Notes under the pieces: model-generated
The model's input: the letters and a program-made list of their open reading frames with translations, nothing else
Told to the model about the DNA's origin: nothing
Databases searched by the model: none
Position numbers and translations under genes: made by a program
Shown here: positions 53,437-61,828 of the stretch, one piece after another
How positions within the stretch are numbered: the stretch's first letter is position 1
How the letters are laid out: each line of letters begins with the position of its first letter
Assembly: GCA_964621905.1 (NCBI GenBank)
Contig: CAZUNG010000001.1
Span: forward strand, 310,001 to 374,000
Length of the DNA stretch: 64,000 nucleotides
Origin: Ruminococcus_G sp964621905
Lineage (GTDB): Bacteria > Bacillota > Clostridia > Lachnospirales > Lachnospiraceae
Direction of reading: 5' to 3'

Positions 53437-54315
53437 ATGATGAAAAGTATGACAGGATTTGGACGTTTTGAGATACAGAACGAACAATACAGGTTTACGG
53501 TCGAGATGAAATCCGTTAACCACCGTTATCTGGATTTTAATTTTAAGATACCGAAGAAGTTAAGTTTGTTTGAATCCGCCGTCCGTGCAGTATTGAAAGA
53601 GTATATGCAGCGCGGAAAAGTGGATGTTTTTATCACTTATGAGAACTATACCCAAAGCCGGATATCCCTGAAATACAACAGAGATATTGCAGGACAGTAT
53701 CTGGATTATCTGCAGGAGCTGGGAAAGGATTTTTCTCTGGAAAATGATATTACAGTTTCCAATCTTTCGCGTTATCCAGAGGTTTTTACCATGGAAGAGC
53801 AGCCGGTTGATGAGGAGGAACTCTGGAGCGTTCTGGAACAGGTGCTTCGAAGAGCCGCCGAATCTTTTTCTGCTTCCCGCGAAAAAGAGGGCGCCGATCT
53901 CAAGAACGATCTGCTTGATAAACTGGACAGTATGCTTGAAAAGGTTGCCGCGATTGAAGTCCGTTCCCCGGAAATTATAAGGGAATACCGTGAAAAACTG
54001 GAGAAGAAGCTCCGCGAACTTTTGGAAGACAGTCAGGTTGAAGAGTCGAGAATTGCCGCAGAAGTTGTCCTTTTTGCAGATAAAATCTGCACAGACGAAG
54101 AAACAGTCAGGCTGAAAAGTCACATAGAGAATATGAAGCGTGTGCTGACAGAAGGCGGAGGCATTGGACGTAAGCTCGATTTCATCGCACAGGAGATGAA
54201 TCGTGAGGCTAATACTATCCTGTCCAAGGCCAATGATCTGGAAACTTCCAATATCGCCATTTATCTCAAGACAGAGATTGAAAAAGTGCGGGAACAGATC
54301 CAGAACATTGAGTAA
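53437..54315 (+). CDS. yicC: YicC-family endoribonuclease
   Basis: 292 residues from ATG 53437 (GAGAAGAG upstream). The N-terminal signature MKSMTGFGRFE and VEMKSVNHRYLDFNFKIPKKLS, and the C-terminal ENMKRVLTEGGGIGRKLDFIAQEMNREANTILSKANDLE, are hallmarks of the family. YicC proteins are now linked to RNA cleavage and small-RNA decay. It is the first gene of the block remA-gmk-rpoZ, an arrangement conserved in Firmicutes. Confidence 0.95.
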   Translation: MMKSMTGFGRFEIQNEQYRFTVEMKSVNHRYLDFNFKIPKKLSLFESAVRAVLKEYMQRGKVDVFITYENYTQSRISLKYNRDIAGQYLDYLQELGKDFSLENDITVSNLSRYPEVFTMEEQPVDEEELWSVLEQVLRRAAESFSASREKEGADLKNDLLDKLDSMLEKVAAIEVRSPEIIREYREKLEKKLRELLEDSQVEESRIAAEVVLFADKICTDEETVRLKSHIENMKRVLTEGGGIGRKLDFIAQEMNREANTILSKANDLETSNIAIYLKTEIEKVREQIQNIE

Positions 54316-54328
54316 GTGAGGGACCATT

Positions 54329-54604
54329 TTGACTAGACTGATTAATATTGGATTTGGCAATGTCATCAATGCAGAGAAAATAGTAGCTGTCGTCAGCCCG
54401 GATGCCGCACCCGTCAAACGCATGATTCAAAGTGCAAAAGAAAACGGTAATGCGATCGACGCAACACAGGGAAGGCGGACCAAAGCTGTAATTATTACGG
54501 AAGAAAACTTTGTGATTCTTTCTGCTTTACAGGCAGAGACAATCAGTAAACGTGTGAATACAGGGTACACAGCGGATGAAAAAGGGGATATGTATGAACC
54601 ATAA
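54329..54604 (+). CDS. remA: RemA-family (DUF370) regulator
   Basis: 91 residues starting at TTG 54329 with GAGGGA upstream, in line with the length of RemA. The sequence INIGFGNVINAEKIVAVVSPDAAPVKRMIQSAKENGNAIDATQGRRTKAVIITEENFVILSALQAETI matches the family throughout, including the GRRTKAV DNA-contact loop. In Bacillus RemA activates matrix genes; in non-matrix-forming Clostridia its role is uncertain. It overlaps gmk by 11 bp. Confidence 0.95.
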   Translation: MTRLINIGFGNVINAEKIVAVVSPDAAPVKRMIQSAKENGNAIDATQGRRTKAVIITEENFVILSALQAETISKRVNTGYTADEKGDMYEP

Positions 54605-55223
54605 GGGAATTTTAGTGGTGGTGTCTGGATTTTCCGGCTCGGGAAAAGGAACTTTGATGAAGCGGCTGATGAACAAATACGACAATTATGCACTTTCCGT
54701 GTCGGCAACAACAAGGACTCCGAGAGCCGGAGAACGTGACGGAAAGGAATACTTTTTCAAGACGCAGGAGTCATTCTGCAAAATGATTCAGGAGGACGCA
54801 TTTATTGAATATGCACGCTACGTAGATAACTATTACGGAACTCCAAAGGAATATGTTCAGGAACAGCTTGATTCCGGAAAGGACGTGATCCTGGAGATCG
54901 AAATGCAGGGTGCATTAAAAGTCAAGGAAAAAATGCCGGAAACACTGTTGATCTTTGTGACCCCCCCTTCTGTACAGGAGTTAAAACGGAGACTGACGGA
55001 GCGCGGGACAGAGTCCAGCGAGATTGTAGATGCCCGAATGGCACAGGCTAAAGAAGAAGTAAAATTTATGGAGTTTTACGACCATGTTCTGGTCAACGAA
55101 ACAAATGAGGAAGAGGCTTGTGCTGACGAAATGCACCGGGTAATCCAAAGCGCACATACAAAAACTTCCCAGAACAGGGAATTTATCGAACATATCAGGG
55201 AACAATTGGAAGAGGTATCGTGA
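54594..55223 (+). CDS. gmk: Guanylate kinase
   Basis: 209 residues from ATG 54594, with AAAGGGGA upstream. The P-loop is SGFSGSGKGTL (about 11-21). GMP-binding residues are SVSATTRTPRAGERDGKEYFF and EYARYVDNYYGTPKEYV, with the acid motif VILEIEMQGALKVKE. It phosphorylates GMP to GDP using ATP. Placed in the conserved block with remA and rpoZ. Confidence 0.97.
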   Translation: MNHKGILVVVSGFSGSGKGTLMKRLMNKYDNYALSVSATTRTPRAGERDGKEYFFKTQESFCKMIQEDAFIEYARYVDNYYGTPKEYVQEQLDSGKDVILEIEMQGALKVKEKMPETLLIFVTPPSVQELKRRLTERGTESSEIVDARMAQAKEEVKFMEFYDHVLVNETNEEEACADEMHRVIQSAHTKTSQNREFIEHIREQLEEVS

Positions 55224-55238
55224 AAGGAGACAGGGATT

Positions 55239-55505
55239 ATGATTCATCCATCGTATTCAGAATTAATGCAGGCTATCAACAAGGATATTGACGCAGACGA
55301 GGCGCCATTGGTAAACAGCCGGTATTCCATCGTTCTGGCTACCAGTAAACGGGCAAGACAGATCATCAGCGGGGCAGAACCGTTTGTGAGGGCGGCAGGG
55401 AAAAAACCGCTGTCGATTGCGGTAGAAGAAATGTATGAAGGACAAGTGAAGATTCTTCCGGAAGATTTCGAAACAGAAGAGAGCGAAGAGACAGAAGAAA
55501 GGTAA
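55239..55505 (+). CDS. rpoZ: RNA polymerase omega subunit
   Basis: 88 residues with the omega core: MIHPSYSELMQAI, LVNSRYSIVLATSKRARQI, and KPLSIAVEEMYEGQVKI. The acidic Glu/Ser tail is common in Firmicutes. It helps assemble RNA polymerase by holding the beta-prime subunit. AAGGAGA precedes the ATG. A hairpin at 55518 follows. Confidence 0.95.
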   Translation: MIHPSYSELMQAINKDIDADEAPLVNSRYSIVLATSKRARQIISGAEPFVRAAGKKPLSIAVEEMYEGQVKILPEDFETEESEETEER

Positions 55506-55517
55506 GCATCAAAGAAC

Positions 55518-55553
55518 AAGCTGTTACGCGGTCATTGACTGTTGTAACAGCTT
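55518..55553 (+). terminator. Hairpin between rpoZ and rimO
   Basis: AAGCTGTTAC (55518-55527) and GTAACAGCTT (55544-55553), followed only by TCTT, so it may be an internal or weak terminator. Confidence 0.45.
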
Positions 55554-55589
55554 TCTTAAAAGAAGCAAAATTACAAAAGGAGCAAAAGC

Positions 55590-56927
55590 ATGCAGATTTT
55601 ATTTATTTCGCTTGGCTGTGATAAAAATCTTGTGGACTCTGAAGAAATGCTTGGGTTGCTGGAGGCCAGAGGCTATACCATCACAGATGATGAGACAGCT
55701 GCAGATATCATTGTCGTGAATACCTGCTGTTTCATCCATGACGCGAAGGAGGAGAGTATCCAGACGATTCTGGATATGGCAAAATACCGGACCGAGGGAA
55801 GGGCAAAAGCACTTGTTGTGACCGGATGTCTTGCACAGCGCTATCAAAAAGAAATTCAACAGGAAATCCCGGAAGTGGATGCTGTTCTGGGTACGTCCAG
55901 TTATGATGAGATTGCAGATGCTCTGGAACAGGTGCTTGGCGGAAATGCATACACATCTTTTCGGGATATTGACCGTCTTCCGGATTTGGATGCGAAACGG
56001 CTCATCACAACCGGCGGAGCGTATGAATATCTGAAAATAGCAGAAGGCTGCGAAAAGCACTGTACTTACTGTATCATACCGAAAATTCGCGGCGGCTACC
56101 GCAGTGTGCCGATGGAAAAGCTGCTTCGGCAGGCGCGGTATCTGGCGGAGTCAGGGGTAAAAGAACTGATTATCATCGCCCAGGAGACAACGCTCTATGG
56201 GAAGGACCTCTATGGTGAGAAATCACTGCACCGTCTGCTGAAGGAACTGTGCCGCATTGACGGTATTGTGTGGATACGGGTAATGTACTGTTATCCGGAA
56301 GAAATTTATCCGGAACTGATCCGGACAATCAAGGAGGAGCCAAAGATCTGTCATTATCTGGACATTCCGATCCAGCACTGCAGCGACAGCATTCTGAAGC
56401 GTATGGGGCGCAGGACTTCCAAGCAGGATCTGGAAACCATCATAACCGAAATACGAAAACAGATTCCTGATGTTGTGCTGAGGACCACATTGATTACCGG
56501 TTTCCCCGGAGAAACCCAGGAAGATCACGAGGAATTAAAACAGTTTGTAGCGGACATGGCATTTGACCGTCTCGGCGTCTTTACGTATTCACCGGAAGAG
56601 GATACGCCTGCTGCCTCCATGGAGCATCAGCTTGCAGAAGCGGTTAAGGAAGAACGGCAGGCGGAATTGATGGAACTGCAGCAGGATGTGTCACTGGAGC
56701 TTGGTGAGGATCGGATCGGACAGAAACAGCTTGTGTTTATCGAGGGCAAGGTGGCAGACGAAGATGCCTATGTAGGCAGAACCTATGCGGACGCCCCCGG
56801 CATTGACGGATATATCTTCGTAAATACACAGCTTCCCCTTATGACGGGAGATTTTGTACGGGTGAACGTTACGGGTTCGCTTGAATATGATTTGATAGGA
56901 GAAATTGCTGATGAATACACCGAATAA
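55590..56927 (+). CDS. rimO: Ribosomal protein S12 methylthiotransferase
   Basis: 445 residues. The N-terminal UPF0004 domain starts ILFISLGCDKNLVDSEEMLGLL with cluster cysteines at SLGC, NTCCF and VTGCLAQRY. The radical SAM cluster is CEKHCTYCIIP (CxxxCxxC), followed by GYRSVPMEKLL. A C-terminal TRAM domain is present. It adds a methylthio group to Asp of ribosomal protein S12 (position 88 in E. coli numbering) and needs two [4Fe-4S] clusters. The SLGCxKNxVDSE form indicates RimO rather than MiaB. It overlaps pgsA by 17 bp. Confidence 0.96.
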   Translation: MQILFISLGCDKNLVDSEEMLGLLEARGYTITDDETAADIIVVNTCCFIHDAKEESIQTILDMAKYRTEGRAKALVVTGCLAQRYQKEIQQEIPEVDAVLGTSSYDEIADALEQVLGGNAYTSFRDIDRLPDLDAKRLITTGGAYEYLKIAEGCEKHCTYCIIPKIRGGYRSVPMEKLLRQARYLAESGVKELIIIAQETTLYGKDLYGEKSLHRLLKELCRIDGIVWIRVMYCYPEEIYPELIRTIKEEPKICHYLDIPIQHCSDSILKRMGRRTSKQDLETIITEIRKQIPDVVLRTTLITGFPGETQEDHEELKQFVADMAFDRLGVFTYSPEEDTPAASMEHQLAEAVKEERQAELMELQQDVSLELGEDRIGQKQLVFIEGKVADEDAYVGRTYADAPGIDGYIFVNTQLPLMTGDFVRVNVTGSLEYDLIGEIADEYTE

Positions 56928-57450
56928 ACTGACACTGCTTCGTGTCATTATGATTCCTTTTTTTGTCATTTTCATGCTGGTTCCTGCGGCAGGAGGGAAT
57001 ACCAAATGGATAGCACTGGCGATATTTATCGTGGCAAGCCTGACAGACGCCCTGGATGGCTATCTCGCAAGAAGAGACAATCTGGTTACCAATTTTGGCA
57101 AGTTCATGGATCCGCTTGCAGATAAGCTTTTGGTCTGCTCAGCATTAATTTGTTTGATCGAGCTGGATAAAATACCGTGCTGGGTGGTTATCATTATTAT
57201 AGCAAGAGAATTTATCATCAGCGGTTTTCGTCTGATTGCATCTGACAACGGCATCGTCATTGCAGCCAGTTACTGGGGAAAAGCAAAGACGATCTCTCAG
57301 ATGGTGATGATCATTCTCCTGATCGCAGATCTGGGAAGTATTTTCGGTATGCTGGAACAGGTTTTTATCTATCTGTCTCTGGCGCTGACTGTCGTTTCTT
57401 TGGTCGATTACCTGTTGAAAAATAAAAACGTATTAAGCATGCAGAGCTGA
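56911..57450 (+). CDS. pgsA: CDP-diacylglycerol--glycerol-3-phosphate 3-phosphatidyltransferase
   Basis: 179 residues from ATG 56911 (AGGAG about 9 nt upstream). The CDP-alcohol phosphotransferase signature D-G-x2-A-R-x8-G-x3-D-x3-D is complete: DALDGYLARRDNLVTNFGKFMDPLADK. About five membrane helices follow. It makes phosphatidylglycerol phosphate, the precursor of phosphatidylglycerol and cardiolipin. The rimO-pgsA-cinA order is common in Firmicutes. Confidence 0.96.
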   Translation: MNTPNKLTLLRVIMIPFFVIFMLVPAAGGNTKWIALAIFIVASLTDALDGYLARRDNLVTNFGKFMDPLADKLLVCSALICLIELDKIPCWVVIIIIAREFIISGFRLIASDNGIVIAASYWGKAKTISQMVMIILLIADLGSIFGMLEQVFIYLSLALTVVSLVDYLLKNKNVLSMQS

Positions 57451-57466
57451 TTTAGGAGGGATTCAT

Positions 57467-58726
57467 ATGGTAGCAGAACTGGTCACTGTCGGGACAGAAA
57501 TACTGCTCGGCAATATCGTAAATACAAACGCTGCATATCTGTCGGAGATGTGCGCCAAACTGGGACTGACGGTTTATTATGAAACATCGGTCGGAGATAA
57601 TCCCGAGCGGATGTTCCAGACAATCCAAACGGCCGTGGACCGATCTGATATTGTCATTTTGTCCGGGGGACTCGGGCCGACAAAAGATGATATCACGAAA
57701 GACATTGCGGCGCGTGTCATGGACAAAGAGCTGGTGGAAGATCCGCATACGAGAGAGCGGATTCAGCAGTATTTTGATAATCTGAGTATTAAACGGCCGG
57801 AAGTCAAGATCACAGAGAATAACTGGTGTCAGGCCATGATTCCGGATGGTGCTGTCGTACTTGACAATGAAAACGGAACGGCCCCCGGCCTTATTATCGA
57901 GGAAAAAGGAAAAACCGTCATCCTGCTGCCCGGACCTCCGAATGAACTGAAACCAATGTTTGAGAATCAGGTTTATCCTTATCTTCAGGAAAAACAGCCG
58001 GAAGTCATCGTATCGCAGATGGTAAAAATCTGCGGAATCGGCGAGAGCATGGCAGAAACCATGATAGAGGATCTGATTGACGGACAGAGCAACCCAACGA
58101 TAGCACCTTACGCGAAGACCGGTGAAGTTCATCTGAGAGTCACTGCCAAAGCCAAATCCAATGGAGAAGCAAAGAAGCTGATCAAACCTGTTCTGCGTGA
58201 ATTGAAACTGCGGTTTGGTAAAAACATCTATGCAACCGAAGAGAAAAAGACGCTTGAGGAATCCGTCGTAGATCTTCTGAGGGACAAAAACATGATCCTT
58301 ACCTGCGCAGAATCCTGCACCGGCGGTGCACTGGCTGCACGGATCGTAAATGTTTCCGGTGCCTCCGATGTGTTTAAACAGGGATTCATCACATATGCGA
58401 ACAAGGCGAAGCGCAAATATCTCATGGTTAAAAAATCAACACTGAAAATGCATGGTGCCGTCAGCGAAAAAACAGCGAAAGAAATGGCAAAGGGCGGATG
58501 TTTTGTCACCGGTTCAGATGCCTGTGTTGCGATCACCGGAATTGCCGGACCTGGCGGGGGGACGTCTGACAAACCGGTTGGACTGGTCTATATCGGCTGC
58601 TGTGTAGACGGACATCTCACAGTCAGAGAATATCATTTTAACGGAAATCGTTCTAAAATCAGGGAGCAGGCAGTTGTCTATGCATTGACTCAGCTGCGTG
58701 ACTGCATCCTGCAGAGCTATTCCTGA
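57467..58726 (+). CDS. cinA: CinA competence/damage-inducible protein with nicotinamide-nucleotide amidase
   Basis: 419 residues. The N-terminal MoaB/MocF-like domain has ELVTVGTEILLGNIVNTNAAYLSEMC and SGGLGPTKDDITKDI. The C-terminal CinA/PncC domain contains CAESCTGGALAARIVNVSGASDVFKQGFITYANKAK and GIAGPGGGTSDKPVGLVYI, the nicotinamide mononucleotide deamidase part. It recycles NMN and, through the N-terminal domain, ADP-ribose. GGAGGG precedes the ATG. In many Firmicutes recA follows; here a terminator does. Confidence 0.96.
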   Translation: MVAELVTVGTEILLGNIVNTNAAYLSEMCAKLGLTVYYETSVGDNPERMFQTIQTAVDRSDIVILSGGLGPTKDDITKDIAARVMDKELVEDPHTRERIQQYFDNLSIKRPEVKITENNWCQAMIPDGAVVLDNENGTAPGLIIEEKGKTVILLPGPPNELKPMFENQVYPYLQEKQPEVIVSQMVKICGIGESMAETMIEDLIDGQSNPTIAPYAKTGEVHLRVTAKAKSNGEAKKLIKPVLRELKLRFGKNIYATEEKKTLEESVVDLLRDKNMILTCAESCTGGALAARIVNVSGASDVFKQGFITYANKAKRKYLMVKKSTLKMHGAVSEKTAKEMAKGGCFVTGSDACVAITGIAGPGGGTSDKPVGLVYIGCCVDGHLTVREYHFNGNRSKIREQAVVYALTQLRDCILQSYS

Positions 58727-58740
58727 TCCTATTCACAAGA

Positions 58741-58768
58741 AAAAAGGGACGAAAGTCCCTATTTTTTT
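58741..58768. terminator. Bidirectional terminator after cinA
   Basis: AGGGAC, GAAA loop, GTCCCT with A/T tracts on both sides. It also ends the minus-strand gene at 58759. Confidence 0.9.
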
Positions 58769-59034
58769 ATGGTTTTCAGCAGGGACAGCATTTTTTCTAT
58801 CTGAGCAGTTTCTTTTTTTGATTTACCGCTTTTTAAAACTTCTACGATCATATCCATCTCTTCCGGAGAGAACGTCATACCGCTCTTTTTGGACTGCTGC
58901 ATGGCCATCATTAAAAAAGGCATCATATCCTGTTTGCCTTTTCCTTCCCCCTGTGAAGCCAGGGACTGAAGCATCTGAAGCTTTGCCATATCCATCGATG
59001 CGAGATTTGGGTGTTTCATCCAATCCTGATCCAT
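58759..59034 (-). CDS. Hypothetical helical protein
   Basis: 91 residues, rich in Met (about 14) and Lys, predicted helical throughout: SMDMAKLQMLQSLASQGEGKGKQDMMPFLMMAMQQSKKSG, then a FSPEEMDMIVEVLKSGKSKKE segment. I do not recognise it. It follows the gene at 59038 by 3 bp on the same strand, both sharing EE-M and helix-rich style, so the two are an operon. The stop codon lies in the terminator hairpin. Confidence 0.65.
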   Translation of the reverse strand: MDQDWMKHPNLASMDMAKLQMLQSLASQGEGKGKQDMMPFLMMAMQQSKKSGMTFSPEEMDMIVEVLKSGKSKKETAQIEKMLSLLKTIKK

Positions 59035-59037
59035 ACG

Positions 59038-59388
59038 TTACTCATCCTCCTCCATATTCTGAAACATCATAAACATCTGTGCGGTCTGAAATGCGCTGAG
59101 CATCCCCTCAATGGAATCGTGCAGAGAGCCACTGGTATACTGCTGAATATCACGCAGCATTTCTTCCGGAGAGACTGTCGTCTCTTCTGATGACATGATC
59201 GACATATCCATATGAGGCTGACTAAACATTGACATTGTTTTTCTCAATTCCATAAACTTTGTCAAAAGAGAAAGTGTTTTTCTGCCATTCGGAGACACAT
59301 AGGGAATCGCGGCTTTCATCATCTGGAGACTGTCATCATTGACCATCTGGTCGAGCGTTGTCATTTGCGGAGTATTATTTTCTTTCAT
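59038..59388 (-). CDS. Hypothetical helical protein
   Basis: 116 residues, Met- and Ser-rich (MSMFSQPHMDMSIMSSEETTVSPEEML), predicted helical with the C terminus FQTAQMFMMFQNMEEDE. No membrane segment or enzyme motif. The partner of the downstream 91-residue gene. The region KAAIPYVSPNGRKTLSLLTKFMELRKTM looks like a conserved core. Function unknown. Confidence 0.65.
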   Translation of the reverse strand: MKENNTPQMTTLDQMVNDDSLQMMKAAIPYVSPNGRKTLSLLTKFMELRKTMSMFSQPHMDMSIMSSEETTVSPEEMLRDIQQYTSGSLHDSIEGMLSAFQTAQMFMMFQNMEEDE

Positions 59389-59499
59389 GGCACTACCTTA
59401 TATTTTTTTTAATCTTATGATTTTATTCTTTACTATATGACAGGTTTCAAAATTTTGACATATGATATTAAAAAATGATATGGAGATTTAAAAACCATC

Positions 59500-59658
59500 A
59501 TGGAAGAGAAAAAGCAAAAACTGATCGTTGATGGGAATGCCCTTTATGAGATAGATATGGACTGCGTTGAGCATAAAAAAGAAAGAATGCGTGATATGAA
59601 AAACGCAGGATACAGAAAAAAACGAAGAGATACAGAAAGAAAAGCGCCGGGGAGATGA
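59500..59658 (+). CDS. Small basic protein, possible (52 residues)
   Basis: ATG 59500 opens a 52-codon frame (MEEKKQKLIVDGNALYEIDM at its start), with a very basic second half rich in Lys and Arg. GGAG is about 12 nt before the start, which is weak. The stop TGA lies in the loop of the terminator at 59640-59672, a compact layout like a real small gene. I cannot name a family. Confidence 0.5.
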   Translation: MEEKKQKLIVDGNALYEIDMDCVEHKKERMRDMKNAGYRKKRRDTERKAPGR

Positions 59659-59672
59659 TCCCCGGCGCTTTT
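59640..59672. terminator. Strong intrinsic terminator
   Basis: AAAAGCGCCGGGG and its complement CCCCGGCGCTTTT around a short loop, with A and T tracts on each side, so it can act in both directions. Confidence 0.92.
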
Positions 59673-59683
59673 CAGCGTAATCA

Positions 59684-59923
59684 TTATCCGCAGATGGATC
59701 CGCATCCGCCGCAGCAGAAGAGCAGAAGGATAATCAGGAGGCAGCAGTTGTCACCGCCGAATCCGCCGCAGCAGCCACAGCTGTCGCCGTTGCCGCCACA
59801 GCAGCAAAGAAGAAGGATGATCCAGATAATGGAATTACATCCGCCTCCTCCCAAACAAGAATTACCGGAATCACATCCAGAATCACATCCACATCCACAG
59901 TTTGTAGCAGCTAAATCACTCAT
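59684..59923 (-). CDS. Gly/Cys-rich small protein with hydrophobic patches
   Basis: 79 residues from ATG 59923 (GGAGG 8 nt upstream). About 18 cysteines occur in CGCGCDSGCDSGNSC, LLLCCCGGNG, CGCCGG and LFCCGGCGSICG clusters. Two hydrophobic stretches, SIIWIILLL and LLIILLL, each run into a CC(C)GG block, so the protein has an internal repeat. Such proteins are found among spore-coat-like and envelope proteins of Clostridia, but I cannot assign a family. It lies downstream of a Csp-like subtilase on the same strand. Confidence 0.65.
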   Translation of the reverse strand: MSDLAATNCGCGCDSGCDSGNSCLGGGGCNSIIWIILLLCCCGGNGDSCGCCGGFGGDNCCLLIILLLFCCGGCGSICG

Positions 59924-59991
59924 GTAAAGTTCCTCCAAAATTTGTTTACACTCCATCTTATGTAAGCAGGTTCCAGATTGCTACAAAAAAA

Positions 59992-61689
59992 TCATCTTTC
60001 AAAAAAAGAAGCGAAAGATCGATAGACATTCATTTTTCCGTACCCCCACTCCCTGTTGGGATACACGGTTCCGGAATCACGCACGGTACCTCTGATCAGA
60101 AAATCTCTGATTTCAGCAGAATTAAAGAGAATATAGGGATTACGCCGGAGTCCCCATTCCATGATCAGTGCGGCACTTCCGGCTGTCAGTCCTGCTGCAA
60201 GGCAGGAGCCAGTGCGCGACGTCAGATTACCGCGGGTATTCATTCCAGTCAGATTTACCCCCGGCGCGCAAAAATCAGGCTTTTGAATACCCAGTGCAGT
60301 ATTTCCGCGCCCTGAATTCAAATAAAGACCATTGGTATAGGCATCGTACGTACCGGTTGCTACAACATTGGACGCGTCAGACGGTGATGTAAGTGTCGTA
60401 TAAGCATCCGGCTGCAGAAAGACGATGTCCGGATCGGTAAAACCGTAGATCGGAAGCCACATGTGAAAGGTTCCAAAAAGAACACGTGGTCCATAGACTC
60501 TGATCCTCCAGATGCCGGGAGAGGGCTGACGAAAACGCATAAAAATAAGCTGGCTGCCGGATACCGCCTGGACTGTCTCGTAATGCACCTCAATTGTTGT
60601 AGGATCCAGGATAAAGCCGGCATTTACCGTGTTGTTCAGACCGAAAGGAATTCTGTTAACGACCTCCCCTGTCGGAGATACAAATCCGACAGAAAAGGCA
60701 TCCGGTGAACGCACCCATAATTCAAGAAAAAATCCGGAAGAACCTTCCGGGACCAAGACCTCTACCGTCTCATAGGATACGTTTTCGGGAAGTTCCCCGA
60801 AAAAATGATGAGCGCGGCCCGCCTCATTACCGGTCGCCACCACCACTGCATTCATAATCAGTGCAGTGGTGCCAGACAGCACGCTCGACAGTGGCATTCC
60901 TCCTGCATGATCCCCCTGATTCGTGCCAAGACCGATACATACCACAAGAGGAAGATGAAGTTTTAGTGCCAGATTCCGCAGATAGGAGTATGCTATAATA
61001 ATGTCGCTCTCCTGAAAAACCGGATCAGAACCGGAGAAATAAAAAAACTCTTTCAGATAATTTTTCGCCTCTTTCAGTTTTACCATCGCAATGGCTGCAC
61101 GTGGAGCTGCTCCGATAAAATCCTCTTCCGGGATTGCCGTTCCGGCGGTGATACTCGCCAGAAAGGTACCATGTCCATTGGTATCTGTGGAGGGAACCAC
61201 TTCTTGTGGATTCTCCGAGCGGAGCGCCCGGTCAATATCATCTTTCAGGTATTCCGTGCCGTACGGAAAATTTTCAGGGGTAGGACCACCTTGAATGCTC
61301 TGATCCCAGATTGCTTCGATCCGTGTGTTCCCTGCTGCATCACGGAACACACGGTTCGTGTAATCAATTCCGGTATCGATAAATCCAATCAGCACACCTT
61401 CGCCTGTGAGATTCAGATTGGTGAGATTCTGAACCTGCGTGATTCCGGAAACTTCCAGGCTTGTGGTGTCCTGCAGCATGAAAAGATTGGGGATAGTGTT
61501 GTATCTTGTGAATTCAAAGAGTGCCGGATTTCTTGGCGCCGGGACAATAAGCAGAGAATACTCACTGTCTATTTTAAGAACCCGGATCTCTGGCAGGAGA
61601 TCCGTCAGAGACGACAGATCAACTATGGATGGGATGATGTAATCATAATAATCATTGGAGATCATTGCTTCCTGCAAAGAATTTGACAT
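59992..61689 (-). CDS. Csp-like S8 subtilase with catalytic Ser replaced by Cys
   Basis: 565 residues. The subtilisin Asp105 (IGFIDTGIDY) and His173 (TDTNGHGTFLAS) are in place, and the oxyanion Asn is in VVVATGNEAG. The third residue of the triad, expected in GTSMAAP, is Cys496 in RTGSCLAAGLTAG (codon TGC at 60202-60204). A large insertion between about 295 and 440 resembles the jelly-roll domain of Csp germination proteases. The N-terminal 85 residues are like the Csp prodomain. The protein may be an inactive pseudoprotease, as known for CspA and CspC of Clostridioides, or a cysteine variant. No signal peptide is seen. Confidence 0.85.
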   Translation of the reverse strand: MSNSLQEAMISNDYYDYIIPSIVDLSSLTDLLPEIRVLKIDSEYSLLIVPAPRNPALFEFTRYNTIPNLFMLQDTTSLEVSGITQVQNLTNLNLTGEGVLIGFIDTGIDYTNRVFRDAAGNTRIEAIWDQSIQGGPTPENFPYGTEYLKDDIDRALRSENPQEVVPSTDTNGHGTFLASITAGTAIPEEDFIGAAPRAAIAMVKLKEAKNYLKEFFYFSGSDPVFQESDIIIAYSYLRNLALKLHLPLVVCIGLGTNQGDHAGGMPLSSVLSGTTALIMNAVVVATGNEAGRAHHFFGELPENVSYETVEVLVPEGSSGFFLELWVRSPDAFSVGFVSPTGEVVNRIPFGLNNTVNAGFILDPTTIEVHYETVQAVSGSQLIFMRFRQPSPGIWRIRVYGPRVLFGTFHMWLPIYGFTDPDIVFLQPDAYTTLTSPSDASNVVATGTYDAYTNGLYLNSGRGNTALGIQKPDFCAPGVNLTGMNTRGNLTSRTGSCLAAGLTAGSAALIMEWGLRRNPYILFNSAEIRDFLIRGTVRDSGTVYPNREWGYGKMNVYRSFASFFER

Positions 61690-61828
61690 ACATAAAGTCC
61701 TGCTTTTTTTACTATCCTATGCATGAACATATCCGGCCAATCAGAAAATTTTTGTCCGGACGCCAAGAAACGGGGCAGGATATGCTTCTGTTGAATACGT
61801 TAATAATAAATCATCAGGAAGGTTTTGT

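Noticed and set aside
59655..59927. Proline/glutamine-rich plus-strand frame opposite the Gly/Cys-rich gene
   Set aside because: Its composition is simply the complement of the Gly/Cys codons; the minus strand has the good ribosome site.
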